From Photorhabdus sp. CRCIA-P01 (GTDB lineage: Bacteria > Pseudomonadota > Gammaproteobacteria > Enterobacterales > Enterobacteriaceae), in contig NZ_NMQR01000010.1 in assembly GCF_003545805.1 (NCBI RefSeq), positions 1 to 64,000 on the forward strand: a DNA stretch of 64,000 nt. The letters are read 5' to 3'. The notes beneath the pieces were generated by a model. That model worked only from the letters and a program-made list of their open reading frames with translations, made no database searches and had not been told where the DNA came from. Shown piece by piece: positions 17,655 through 26,211 of the stretch. The position numbers and the translations under genes were made by a program. Each line of letters opens with the position of its first letter. Position 1 is the first letter of the stretch.

Positions 17655-18814
17655 ATGGTATTATGTGCAAACAACTTAACCATTAATGTCTGGTTTTACA
17701 TTAGTTTCAATATCAAGTAAAGAATAAGATGTAGTCATGTGATTACCGAGGGAGACTGACTGTTCCTGTCGGGTATTTTCCATTTATTAACAATCCTGAA
17801 TTCGATGATAGAAATATTTTTGATATTACATCACGAATATCACCCATGACAACACCGTTATCCCAGCAGGAGATACAAACTCGTATTGCTTCCGGCAATA
17901 AAAGAAGAAATAAAAAAAGCAAATAATCCTATTATTGAGGAATAGCATAATAGTGTACAGACTCACTGACAGAAGATAGAGCATTTTTACGCTCTCATTT
18001 TTTCAAGAAGAATCCCATTAAAGCGTTTTACCTTTCAAACCACCGCGTGGTCTGTTTTACAAGAGATTGTGACGTAATCTCGATACGTTCTGGCTTATGA
18101 TAGGGTTAAGAAAAAAAGCGAAATGAAAACCGACATTATCCCTAATTCCCATCAAATATTTCCAATTAACACCATAGCAGCAGGATTCGCAATTAATGCC
18201 AGAGGAATCATCATCTTAAAAATAAAACCGAACCTGCCATTAAAGATACCAATAGGAAAACGCGCAATAATAATATTATTTAAAAACAAGGAATCTCGGT
18301 ATTCATTACCAGGCCCCCAAAACGAATTAGCAGTCCAAATAAACCAAATACTGTAGTACGTTATCATTCCAGTCAGCAACAGCAAAATGTACAGAAGTAA
18401 ATTGATAAAATGAAAGCTCAATGAAGCAAAGGTTTTGTTGCTTCCTAAGTAACATTTCAAAATAATAGATCATCTGAAGGGAATTCAGTTAAATTTTTGC
18501 GTTCTGAACATCCAATATTAACGTAAATATAAGTAATCGATGTTTTGATAAAATGGTTATTATTATGCGAATGTAAGTTAAAAACTTACTTAAATAAATA
18601 ACTTTCATTGAGTAGTTGTTGTAAATATAATGTTTCCTCGTTTTTTCTTTTCTGGTATTTGATTCTTTAGGCTCTTATATTAATGCATTCGGTAAAGATT
18701 TTCCTGAGAAAATCTGAAACAATGTTTTTTGTAACTTGGTTGCGGGTTTTCTAGAGATATTATAGCGTTGACAATGAGTGGCGATGACTAACTGATAAGA
18801 TAGAGAAACGAATT
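17655..18814. other. AT-rich accessory DNA with eroded gene fragments
   Basis: A startless frame at 17735-17926 (GYFPFINNPEFDDRNIFDITS, TTPLSQQEIQTRIASGNKRR, then stop) looks like the 3' end of a lost gene. A short hairpin ACCAC/GTGGT occurs near 18040. A weak minus-strand frame (18152-18460) is listed separately. The rest holds nothing I can assign. The last ~300 bases lead into the Rpn gene. Confidence 0.4.
18152..18460 (-). CDS. Possible small multi-helix membrane protein
   Basis: 102 residues starting with TTG. Hydrophobic stretches (HFINLLLYILLLLTGMITYYSIWFIW and FIFKMMIPLALIANPAAMVLIG) could be membrane helices separated by a polar loop. The composition is plausible for a real membrane protein, but the region is AT-rich and no ribosome site or homology is visible. 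It may be chance or a remnant. Confidence 0.25.
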   Translation of the reverse strand: MKCYLGSNKTFASLSFHFINLLLYILLLLTGMITYYSIWFIWTANSFWGPGNEYRDSLFLNNIIIARFPIGIFNGRFGFIFKMMIPLALIANPAAMVLIGNI

Positions 18815-19729
18815 GTGGCAAAGAAAGAAAAACAGCCTCACCATGACGCGTTATTCAAGCATTTTTTAACGCAGCCCGAAACGGCTAGGGAGTTTTTATC
18901 CCTTTATCTGCCCGAAGAGATCCAGTCGTTGTGTGATTTAGCCACATTGAAACTGGAGCCTGGCAGTTTTGTGGACCGGCATTTACGTCAACTGCACAGT
19001 GATGTGCTGTACTCGGTTGAAACAGTTCGAGGACAAGGCTATATCTATTGTCTGATTGAACATCAGTCCACTCCTGACCCATTGATGGCCTGGCGGCTGA
19101 TGTATTATGCCATGTCAGCCATGGCGGCTCACCTGAAAAAAGGCCATATTGAACTCCCTTTGGTAGCGCCTCTGCTGTTTTATCATGGTGAGGTTCGTCC
19201 TTATCCTTACTCAAACCAGTGGCTGGATTGCTTTACGCTCCCTGAACAGGCTGCTCGCTTATACCGTCAGGCGTTTCCGTTGGTAGACGTCAGTATGCTC
19301 AGCGATGAAGAAATCCTGACACATAAAGGGGTTGCCTTGATGGAGTTGGTGCAAAAACACATCCGCTGCCGGGATATGCTGGAATGGGTCCCCCAATTGG
19401 TGGAACTCTTGAATGCAGGGTATAATACAGCCGAGCAGCGCAATGTGGTGTTACGCTATATTTTACTGAATGGACATACGCTGGATCTCTCCCAATTTGT
19501 CCATCAACTGATTGAACAATCTCCGGAGCATGAAACGATGTTGATGACTATTGCAGAACAGCTTGAACAAAAAGGGCTTGAGCAAGGCCGAGAGGAAGGT
19601 ATTGAACTAGGCCGAGAGAAAGGTAAAGTGGAAACGGCTCAAGCCTTATTACGGCATGGCGTCAGCCTGGATATTATTGTCACCAGTACTGGACTGAGCC
19701 GGGATAAAATTGAAGCGTTAAAGCATTAA
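18815..19729 (+). CDS. Rpn family recombination-promoting nuclease / putative transposase
   Basis: 304 residues. The N-terminal PD-(D/E)XK-type domain contains HHDALFKHFLTQPETAREFLSLYLP, SDVLYSV and YIYCLIEHQSTPDP, matching the Rpn/YhgA family of DNases that promote RecA-independent recombination. The middle helical part is followed by a charged repeat (GLEQGREEGIELGREKGK). The end, GVSLDIIVTSTGLSRDKIEALK, resembles a short helix-turn-helix tail. The start is GTG at 18815. A strong hairpin terminator follows. Recent work links such genes with phage defence, so a mobile-element label is only part of the picture. Confidence 0.88.
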   Translation: MAKKEKQPHHDALFKHFLTQPETAREFLSLYLPEEIQSLCDLATLKLEPGSFVDRHLRQLHSDVLYSVETVRGQGYIYCLIEHQSTPDPLMAWRLMYYAMSAMAAHLKKGHIELPLVAPLLFYHGEVRPYPYSNQWLDCFTLPEQAARLYRQAFPLVDVSMLSDEEILTHKGVALMELVQKHIRCRDMLEWVPQLVELLNAGYNTAEQRNVVLRYILLNGHTLDLSQFVHQLIEQSPEHETMLMTIAEQLEQKGLEQGREEGIELGREKGKVETAQALLRHGVSLDIIVTSTGLSRDKIEALKH

Positions 19730-19751
19730 ATTAATCTTCTCTTCATACAGC

Positions 19752-19786
19752 AAAATGCCGATATTCAAAATCGGCATTTTTTTTCT
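19752..19786 (+). terminator. Rho-independent terminator after the Rpn gene
   Basis: An 11-bp stem AAAATGCCGAT/ATCGGCATTTT (19752-19762 and 19770-19780) is followed by a run of T. A second copy lies after the duplicated fragment. Confidence 0.85.
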
Positions 19787-19861
19787 TATTCAAGGTGATG
19801 GCTACACAGGGGACTTTTACGTTTACCCGGCGAAGCTGAAACCGGTCAGACTGAAGCGACG

Positions 19862-20156
19862 ATCTCCGGAGCATGAAACGATGTTGATGACTATTGCAGA
19901 ACAGCTTGAACAAAAAGGGCTTAAGCGAGGCCGAACAGAAGGTAGAGAGGAAGGTATTGAGCAAGGCCGAGAGGAAGGCATTGAGCAAGGCCGAGAGGAA
20001 GGTATTGAGCAAGGCCGAGAGGAAGGTATTGAACTAGGCCGAGAGAAAGGTAAAGTGGAAACGGCTCAAGCCTTATTACGGCATGGCGTCAGCCTGGATA
20101 TTATTGTCACCAGTACTGGACTGAGCCGGGATAAAATTGAAGCGTTAAAGCATTAA
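19862..20156 (+). pseudogene. Duplicated 3' fragment of the Rpn gene with expanded repeat
   Basis: From ATCTCCGGAG onward this segment repeats 19519-19729 almost base for base, including the stop and terminator. The 24-bp unit encoding EEGIEQGR is expanded here to several tandem copies (about 19949-20040). The frame could be read from an ATG at 19755 inside the previous terminator (133 residues), but the nuclease domain is absent. It could serve as a donor for recombination that changes the repeat number in the intact gene. Confidence 0.8.
19949..20047 (+). repeat. Tandem 24-bp repeats (EEGIEQGR units)
   Basis: Consecutive units of the form GAGGAAGGTATTGAGCAAGG-CCGA encode GREEGIEQ/GIELGRE. 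The intact Rpn gene has fewer units. This is a typical slip-strand repeat. Confidence 0.8.
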
Positions 20157-20177
20157 ATTAATCTTCTCTTTTACAGT

Positions 20178-20208
20178 AAAATGCCGATATTCAAAATCGG
20201 CATTTTTG
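20178..20208 (+). terminator. Second copy of the Rpn terminator
   Basis: The same stem AAAATGCCGAT/ATCGGCATTTT as at 19752, followed by T-rich DNA. It insulates the PVC leader from upstream transcription. Confidence 0.8.
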
Positions 20209-20488
20209 TTCTTATTTATACCTAATATATTTTTTGATCATAAATCAATCGATGAAACAGAAAATAATTCTCCATTCATAATTTCCCTACCCCTAAAACC
20301 AAATAAAATCGCGCCAATACCTAAAATGGTTAACCTCTGCCATACCAACTAATAATTACCCTTCATTATTAATTAATATTCCCTCTAAAGATTCATTACT
20401 TATAATCATGCCGCTTTATTAAAAATGAACTAAATAGTTATCAGGCAAATTTTACCAGTATGAATAATAACCTCTTTGTCAGGTTGCT
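20209..20488. promoter_or_regulatory. Leader/promoter region of PVC unit 1
   Basis: About 280 AT-rich bases with no gene. The operon promoter must be here or just upstream of the ops element. A weak candidate is TTATCA (20438) with TATGAA (20459) at 15-bp spacing. The AATAACCTC block near 20465 is shared with the unit 2 and relic leaders. Confidence 0.4.
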
Positions 20489-20496
20489 GCGGTAGC
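20489..20496 (+). promoter_or_regulatory. ops-like element, PVC unit 1 leader
   Basis: GCGGTAGC, then TATACCC, about 85 bases before pvc1. An AACCT/AGGTT inverted repeat lies directly upstream. It matches the RfaH-recruiting ops core at 7 of the first 8 consensus positions. RfaH-type antitermination is known for the related Serratia Afp (AnfA1). Use here is inferred. Confidence 0.7.
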
Positions 20497-20581
20497 TATA
20501 CCCATAGATCAATGCTAGTAAAAACAAGGTGATAGCTGCTTTCTTGTCTCTTAAATATCAATAATTCACAAAGGAAAAATT

Positions 20582-21031
20582 ATGTCTACAACTCCAGAAC
20601 AAATCGCTGTTGAATATCCTATCCCTACTTACCGCTTCGTTGTCTCAATCGGTGATGAAAAAGTCCCCTTTAATAGCGTTTCCGGGCTCGATATTTCTCA
20701 TGACGTTATCGAATATAAAGACGGTACAGGCAATTATTATAAAATGCCCGGCCAACGTCAGGCGATCAATATTACCCTGCGTAAAGGTGTCTTCTCCGGT
20801 GATACTAAACTTTTTGATTGGCTTAATTCCATCCAACTTAATCGGGTCGAGAAAAAAGATATTTCAATTAGCCTGACTAACGAAGCCGGCACTGAAATTT
20901 TAATGACCTGGAACGTGGCAAATGCCTTCCCAACCTCATTAACCGCTCCTGCTTTTGATGCCACCAGCAATGAAGTTGCTGTTCAGGAAATTAGCCTGAC
21001 AGCAGATCGAGTCACCATTCAAGCGGCTTAA
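20582..21031 (+). CDS. pvc1: PVC inner tube protein Pvc1 (unit 1)
   Basis: 149 residues of the Hcp/gp19-like tube fold (YRFVVSIGDEKVPFNSVSGL, EYKDGTGNYYKMPGQRQ, ITLRKGVFSGDTKLFDWL). Hexamers stack into the rigid tube that carries payload and is driven into the target cell. It is the first gene of the unit, with AAGGAAAAATT before the ATG. Nearly the same protein opens unit 2 (42928). Confidence 0.95.
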   Translation: MSTTPEQIAVEYPIPTYRFVVSIGDEKVPFNSVSGLDISHDVIEYKDGTGNYYKMPGQRQAINITLRKGVFSGDTKLFDWLNSIQLNRVEKKDISISLTNEAGTEILMTWNVANAFPTSLTAPAFDATSNEVAVQEISLTADRVTIQAA

Positions 21032-21084
21032 AACTCATTTATAAAGCTGTTTACTCAACATATTGCATAATAATTGGAGGCAAC

Positions 21085-22167
21085 ATGCCAACAGTACCAA
21101 CCTATCCCGGCGTTTATATTGAAGAAGACGCTTCACCCGCCCTCTCTGTCCGCGCCAGTGCAACGGCAGTGCCTGTCTTTGCTGTTGCAAACGACAATGC
21201 ATTAATATCAGATAAATCCTATATTCGTGTTAGTAATTGGATGAACTATTTGACACTAAAAAAAGGCGAGCTGTTTAATCCCAAGAATATCCTTGACGTT
21301 TCACTGCGTGCTTATTTTATTAACGGCGGTGGATATTGCTATCTCGTCAAAACTCAAGACTTAGAAACACAAGTGCCAAAACTTGATGATGTGACATTAC
21401 TGGTTGCCGCCGGCGAAGAAATTAAAGATGCAGTAAGTACACTTTGTCAGCCGGGCAAAGGATTATTTGCTATTTTTGATGGCCCGCAAAATGATACCGA
21501 TATAAAAGAACCAGAAAAAGTTCTCAAATCTTATTCCTCTACTCCTTACGGCGCAGTTTATTACCCCTGGCTGACCGCTAAATGGGGAGAAAATAAAGCC
21601 GCCATTGATATTCCACCCAGTGCCGTGATGGCCGGTATTTATGCCAGTGTCGATAACAATCGGGGTGTCTGGCAAGCACCCGCTAATGTGGCTATTCAAG
21701 GGGGATTGCAACCTAAATATCCGGTCACCGATGATCTGCAAACGCAATACAACCAAGGTAAAGCGCTAAATATGATCCGTACCTTTCCTAAGAGCGGTAC
21801 GCTGGTTTGGGGTGCTCGAACACTTGAGGACAGCGATAACTGGCGCTATATCCCGGTCCGCCGCCTGTTTAACAGCGCAGAGCAAAATATTAAAAATGCC
21901 ATGAGAGCGATGGTATTTGAACCCAATAGCCAACCGACCTGGAAAGCCGTCCACCGCACTATCGATAACTATCTTCATACCCTCTGGCAACAAGGCGGAC
22001 TGATGGGCAATAAAGCTGAACAGGCTTACTTCGTTCAAATCGGTAAAGGCACCACCATGACCGATGACGATATCAATCAGGGCAAAATGATCGTCAAAGT
22101 GGGTCTGGCGGCGGTTCGTCCCGCCGAATTTATTATCTTGCAGTTTACGCAAAATATTGCTCAATAA
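21085..22167 (+). CDS. pvc2: PVC main sheath protein Pvc2 (unit 1)
   Basis: 360 residues of the contractile tail sheath fold. The N-terminal VPTYPGVYIEEDASPALSV strand links neighbouring subunits, and the conserved C-terminal core reads NMIRTFPKSGTLVWGARTLEDSDNWRYIPVRRLFN and GKMIVKVGLAAVRPAEFIILQF. It forms the bulk of the sheath whose contraction drives the tube. GGAGG precedes ATG 21085. It shares its ends with Pvc3 and Pvc4 but lacks their middle insertions. Confidence 0.95.
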   Translation: MPTVPTYPGVYIEEDASPALSVRASATAVPVFAVANDNALISDKSYIRVSNWMNYLTLKKGELFNPKNILDVSLRAYFINGGGYCYLVKTQDLETQVPKLDDVTLLVAAGEEIKDAVSTLCQPGKGLFAIFDGPQNDTDIKEPEKVLKSYSSTPYGAVYYPWLTAKWGENKAAIDIPPSAVMAGIYASVDNNRGVWQAPANVAIQGGLQPKYPVTDDLQTQYNQGKALNMIRTFPKSGTLVWGARTLEDSDNWRYIPVRRLFNSAEQNIKNAMRAMVFEPNSQPTWKAVHRTIDNYLHTLWQQGGLMGNKAEQAYFVQIGKGTTMTDDDINQGKMIVKVGLAAVRPAEFIILQFTQNIAQ

Positions 22168-22178
22168 TGGGAGGCAGC

Positions 22179-23639
22179 ATGCCAACAACACCAACTTATC
22201 CTGGCGTCTATATTGAAGAAGATGCATCACTGGCGCTTTCCGTTAGCCAAGGGAACACCGCAATCCCGGTTTTTATTGGCCGTTTCTCACCGAAAAAAAC
22301 CAGCACAACACCACAAATAACACGCATGAGTAGCTGGTTGGATTTCACTAACCAGTTTCATGTGGGTTGTATTACGTCGGTAGCAGTTAAATCAACTGCC
22401 ACTACACCTAATCCACCACCTTCCCCTCCCGTTTCCAAAAAAGGCGAAGGCGATACAGAAACCAAAAATAATACAAAAGCCAAAAACAATGTAGAAACCG
22501 AGAACAACGTAAAAACCAAAGATAAAGATAATGTAGAAACTTTTGCTGCCCAAAAGATTACGCTTGATACAGACGATAAAAATAACAGTCATTCTTACAA
22601 TATAACTGCCGTCACCTATACAACCAGTAGTGATGCTTTAAAACTTTATTTCCAAAATGGTGGCGGACCTTGTTATATCCTGCCAATTGCTAACCCGGAA
22701 GATGCTAAAACTCTGGCATTAATCCCTGAGTTAATTGAGCAGGCGTTAGAAATTACCTTGATCGTCTGCCCTGAACAGGATTCTTCTTATCAGAGCACAA
22801 TATATGGCAGCCTGACCCCTTTATTAACAGCAGGATATTTTCTTATCGCTGACAATCAGGATAAAGAAACCAAACTCAACATTAGCCCCCAATCACAAAC
22901 CGCGACTTATTATCCCGCGGTTAAAGTCTCACAACTTATTCAGGTGGAAGAGAGTAGCATCACGGTGTCAGGTTATCAGGATGCAAAAGTTACCAATCTG
23001 GCGGAACTCAAAAAGCAAAACTTAAAACTCTATGAGCAAGTTATCGAGGAAATAAAACAAAAAATTACTGATAACAAAAACATCATTCCCGCCAGCGCAG
23101 TTATGGCAGGGGTCTATTGTGCCACCGATGCCAGCCGTGGCGTCTGGAAAGCGCCCGCTAACGTGGTGCTGAGCGGAATCAGTGATGTAGCGGATCGACT
23201 CAGCGAAGATCAGCAAGGCACCATGAATCAAAAAGGTATCAATGCTATTCGCTATTTCACCAACAAAGGTTTTGTCGTCTGGGGCACTCGCACTCTGCAA
23301 GATGATGACAACTGGCGCTACATTCCGGTTCGGCGTTTATTTAATGCGGCAGAACGGGATATCAAACAGGCAATGCGAATTGCCGTTTTTGAACCCAACA
23401 GCCAACCTACCTGGCAACGAGTCCGGTCAGCGATTGACAACTATCTCCATCAACTCTGGCAACAAGGTGCACTGGCCGGTAATAGCCCACAGGAAGCCTA
23501 CTTTGTGCAAATTGGTCAAGGTCTCACCATGTCCGACACTGACATTAAACAAGGCAAAATGGTGGTCAAGGTTGGCATGGCGGCGGTCCGTCCGGCTGAA
23601 TTTATTATCCTGCAATTTTCGCAAAATGTAACACAGTAA
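22179..23639 (+). CDS. pvc3: PVC sheath protein Pvc3 (unit 1)
   Basis: 486 residues with the same sheath core as Pvc2 (VYIEEDASLALSV; TRTLQDDDNWRYIPVRRLFN; AAVRPAEFIILQF) plus an inserted outer domain (about residues 65-300). Residues ~70-120 form a proline patch followed by a Lys/Asn/Glu/Thr-rich low-complexity run (NNTKAKNN, NNVETENN, KTKDKDN) that the unit 2 copy lacks. This is probably a surface-exposed loop. The ATG at 22179 has GGGAGG directly upstream; the pvc2 stop lies just before it. Confidence 0.95.
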   Translation: MPTTPTYPGVYIEEDASLALSVSQGNTAIPVFIGRFSPKKTSTTPQITRMSSWLDFTNQFHVGCITSVAVKSTATTPNPPPSPPVSKKGEGDTETKNNTKAKNNVETENNVKTKDKDNVETFAAQKITLDTDDKNNSHSYNITAVTYTTSSDALKLYFQNGGGPCYILPIANPEDAKTLALIPELIEQALEITLIVCPEQDSSYQSTIYGSLTPLLTAGYFLIADNQDKETKLNISPQSQTATYYPAVKVSQLIQVEESSITVSGYQDAKVTNLAELKKQNLKLYEQVIEEIKQKITDNKNIIPASAVMAGVYCATDASRGVWKAPANVVLSGISDVADRLSEDQQGTMNQKGINAIRYFTNKGFVVWGTRTLQDDDNWRYIPVRRLFNAAERDIKQAMRIAVFEPNSQPTWQRVRSAIDNYLHQLWQQGALAGNSPQEAYFVQIGQGLTMSDTDIKQGKMVVKVGMAAVRPAEFIILQFSQNVTQ

Positions 23640-23687
23640 CCCTACTGAGGCGTGGTTCGCCGCGCCTGTTCTATTGAGGAAACAAGA

Positions 23688-24893
23688 ATGGAAATAACAC
23701 AGCCCGGCGTCACCATCACGGAGAACCTGATATCTCAGAAACCAGATGAGGCATTTGTCGGTATACCCGTTTTTATCGGCTATACCCAACCTGCTGAAAA
23801 TAACCATGCCAATGATAAAACCGCCATCAAACTCAATAGCCTGGCCGATTTTACCCTGTCATTTGGTGAATCAGGATTAACATACTATTCCGTGCGTCAC
23901 TTTTTTGACAACGGCGGTCAGCAAGCCTATGTACTGTCGCTAGGATCTGATAAACCACGAGACGATTTTCAATCATTGACCACTACCCTACAACAAGATT
24001 GGGTTGAACAAGCGATCTCCGCACAGAGTGCTATCACGCTGATTGTGGTCCCCGATATTGTCTATCTGAATCAGATGAACAATCCTAATTCAGAAATCAA
24101 TCAAAGCGATAAAGTTCAAGTCTGGCTACAGTTTTGGCAATCCGTACTTAACCTCTGCCAGTGCCGACGCGGTATCATGGGATTGCTGGATGCCCCCGAT
24201 GATCCCGCACTGGCCGCTGAATGTTTAACGCAGTTCTCTTCCAACGATCGGCAGTGGGGAGCGGTATATTGGCCAAGAGTGAACAGTGCCTATCAGGAAC
24301 AAAATCAGCCTGTTGTCCTTTCGCCGACTGCGGCGGTGGCCGCCATCATCCAGCGTAACGATAACCAAATGGCGGTCTGGCAGGCCCCCGCCAACGTCGC
24401 GTTAGCCAAGGTGATCAGCCCAATACGCTCTCACATTGAAGCCGATACCCTGTTTAATCGGGATAGCGCCTCGTTGAATCTGGTTCGCAGCTTCCCCGGC
24501 AAAGGGACAAGGATCTGGGGATGCCGCACGCTGGACAACACTCCCGGTTCCCCCTGGCGCTATATCCAGACGCGCCGTCTGGTTTCCTATATCGAAGCCC
24601 ATATGACTCAACTGGGCCGGGCCTTTGTGTTTGAACCTAATAACGCCATCACCTGGATGAAGTTTAAAGGTCAGGCTTACAACTGGCTGCGTCAGTTATG
24701 GCTAAATGGCGGACTGCGCGGTACTCAGGAAGATCAGGCATTTGAGGTGTTACTGGGGGTTGACGAATCGATGAGCGAAGCGGATCTGCGGGCAGGGAAA
24801 ATGATCATGAAGATCAGGTTGGCGCTGTTAATGCCGGCGGAATTTATCGAGTTGAATCTGACATTTGATACCCGTACCGGGATCACTCATTAA
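23688..24893 (+). CDS. pvc4: PVC sheath protein Pvc4 (unit 1)
   Basis: 401 residues with a sheath-type core (MEITQPGVTITEN; RSFPGKGTRIWGCRTLDNTPGSPWRYIQTRRLVSYIE; LRAGKMIMKIRLALLMPAEFIELNL). By analogy with Afp4 and Pvc4 it makes the baseplate-proximal sheath ring. ATG 23688 follows TTGAGGAAACAAG; an upstream in-frame start at 23652 is not in the unit 2 copy and is rejected. Confidence 0.93.
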   Translation: MEITQPGVTITENLISQKPDEAFVGIPVFIGYTQPAENNHANDKTAIKLNSLADFTLSFGESGLTYYSVRHFFDNGGQQAYVLSLGSDKPRDDFQSLTTTLQQDWVEQAISAQSAITLIVVPDIVYLNQMNNPNSEINQSDKVQVWLQFWQSVLNLCQCRRGIMGLLDAPDDPALAAECLTQFSSNDRQWGAVYWPRVNSAYQEQNQPVVLSPTAAVAAIIQRNDNQMAVWQAPANVALAKVISPIRSHIEADTLFNRDSASLNLVRSFPGKGTRIWGCRTLDNTPGSPWRYIQTRRLVSYIEAHMTQLGRAFVFEPNNAITWMKFKGQAYNWLRQLWLNGGLRGTQEDQAFEVLLGVDESMSEADLRAGKMIMKIRLALLMPAEFIELNLTFDTRTGITH

Positions 24894-24906
24894 ACAGGGG
24901 CAAAAT

Positions 24907-25365
24907 ATGAACAATTTATACACCCCGTCGGTGTCACACCGTTTTATCGCCAGTTTTCTGTTTAACAATATTCCTAGCCCTCTCGACATTGCTTTCCAAC
25001 GGATATCGGGACTCAGCCGTGAACTGCAAACCACCCAACACAGCCAGGGCGGAGAAAATGCCAGAAACGTTTGGCTAGCCGAGAAGATCCAGCACGGTAG
25101 CTTGGTACTGGAACGCGGTGTTATGACCGTCACGCCGCTGACTTGGGTGTTTGATCGCGTCCTGCGCGGCGAGAAAGCAGTGTATGCCGATGTGGTCATC
25201 ATGCTACTGAATGAACATTCAGTTCCCGTAGCCAGTTGGACATTAAGTAACGCTCTGCCGGTTCGCTGGTCCACCGGCGACCTTGATGCCAATAGCAATA
25301 CGGTGCTGGTGAATGCGCTGGAATTACGTTATCAGGATATGCGCTGGTTAGGAGTGAAAGCATGA
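24907..25365 (+). CDS. pvc5: PVC tube-initiator protein Pvc5 (unit 1)
   Basis: 152 residues, distantly Hcp/gp19-like ([59 protein letters not shown]). It forms the tube layer joining spike and tube. Its stop overlaps the pvc6 start (ATGA), a sign of translational coupling. Confidence 0.93.
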   Translation: MNNLYTPSVSHRFIASFLFNNIPSPLDIAFQRISGLSRELQTTQHSQGGENARNVWLAEKIQHGSLVLERGVMTVTPLTWVFDRVLRGEKAVYADVVIMLLNEHSVPVASWTLSNALPVRWSTGDLDANSNTVLVNALELRYQDMRWLGVKA

Positions 25366-25541
25366 CCGTCGAAATTAAGGAGTTGATTATTCAGGCTAAA
25401 GTCACCGATTCAGCGAGTCACCCGGTCGCGCCACCAACATTAGCGCAGCAAGCGCTGGATGACGCCCGCCTGATTGAGAAAGTGAAACAAGCAGTGTTAG
25501 ACGCATTGCGTGAAACAGGAGGCCATTATGAGCTTAATTGA
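25362..25541 (+). CDS. pvc6: PVC small protein Pvc6 (unit 1)
   Basis: A 59-residue protein ([16 protein letters not shown] start, [19 protein letters not shown] helix, HYELN end), short enough to be missed by simple gene calls. A longer version with the same ends sits at the same place in unit 2 (47613). Afp6/Pvc6 are small proteins of similar length with a DUF5908-like pattern, thought to aid assembly near the hub. Start and stop overlap pvc5 and pvc7. Confidence 0.88.
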   Translation: MTVEIKELIIQAKVTDSASHPVAPPTLAQQALDDARLIEKVKQAVLDALRETGGHYELN

Positions 25542-26211
25542 ACGCAGCCTATCCAGACTCACCCTCACTGCCTTCAAGGACCGCGAGGGGAAAATCTCCG
25601 TCGGCAGCTTACAGGCAATGTATAACCCTGATGCCATCCAGCTCGATTATCAAACCCGTTATCAGCAAGATGAAAGCATTAACAGTACCAACCAAAGCAG
25701 CCGCTATGTGTTATCCCAACCGGCGGGTCTGTCATTAGTCCTGTTATTTGATGCCACCATGCCCGGCAATCACACCCCGGTAGAAACCCAACTGGCAACG
25801 CTAAAAGCCTTATGTGCCGTGGATGCCAGTACTCACGTTCCCCACTTTCTTAACATCAAATGGGGCAAAATGCGTTGGGAAAACAAAGGCTATTTTGCCT
25901 GCCGCGCCAGTGGCCTCAGCATTCATTACACCCTGTTCGACCGGGATGCCACACCGTTGCGGGCCAGCGCAACCCTATCTCTGGTGGCGGACGAAAGCTT
26001 GGTTATTCAAGCCACCGAGCAGCAATTAAAATCGCCCCCGGCGACTGCGGTTAACGTAACGGATATGCTCTCCCTGCCATTGATCGCCTTAGGCGCCGGA
26101 GCGTCTTTGGCGGGTGGGATTGATTATCTCTCGCTGGCCTGGCAAAACGGTCTGGATAATCTTGATGACTTTATCCCCGGACAAACGCTGCAAGCACAGG
26201 GGGAAGCATGA
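25528..26211 (+). CDS. pvc7: PVC baseplate hub adaptor Pvc7 (unit 1)
   Basis: About 227 residues ([65 protein letters not shown] type segment). It is the gp53-like/CIS tube-protein family that joins hub and sheath platform. The AGGAGG just before ATG 25528 fixes the start, inside the pvc6 3' end. Its stop overlaps pvc8 by ATGA. Confidence 0.92.
   Translation: MSLIERSLSRLTLTAFKDREGKISVGSLQAMYNPDAIQLDYQTRYQQDESINSTNQSSRYVLSQPAGLSLVLLFDATMPGNHTPVETQLATLKALCAVDASTHVPHFLNIKWGKMRWENKGYFACRASGLSIHYTLFDRDATPLRASATLSLVADESLVIQATEQQLKSPPATAVNVTDMLSLPLIALGAGASLAGGIDYLSLAWQNGLDNLDDFIPGQTLQAQGEA

Noticed and set aside
18123-18356. 77-residue plus-strand frame
   Set aside because: Low-complexity Ile/Lys/Asn/Pro sequence in AT-rich DNA, with no start signal or domain.
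19949-20047. Possible CRISPR array
   Set aside because: The repeats are adjoining 24-bp coding units without spacers.
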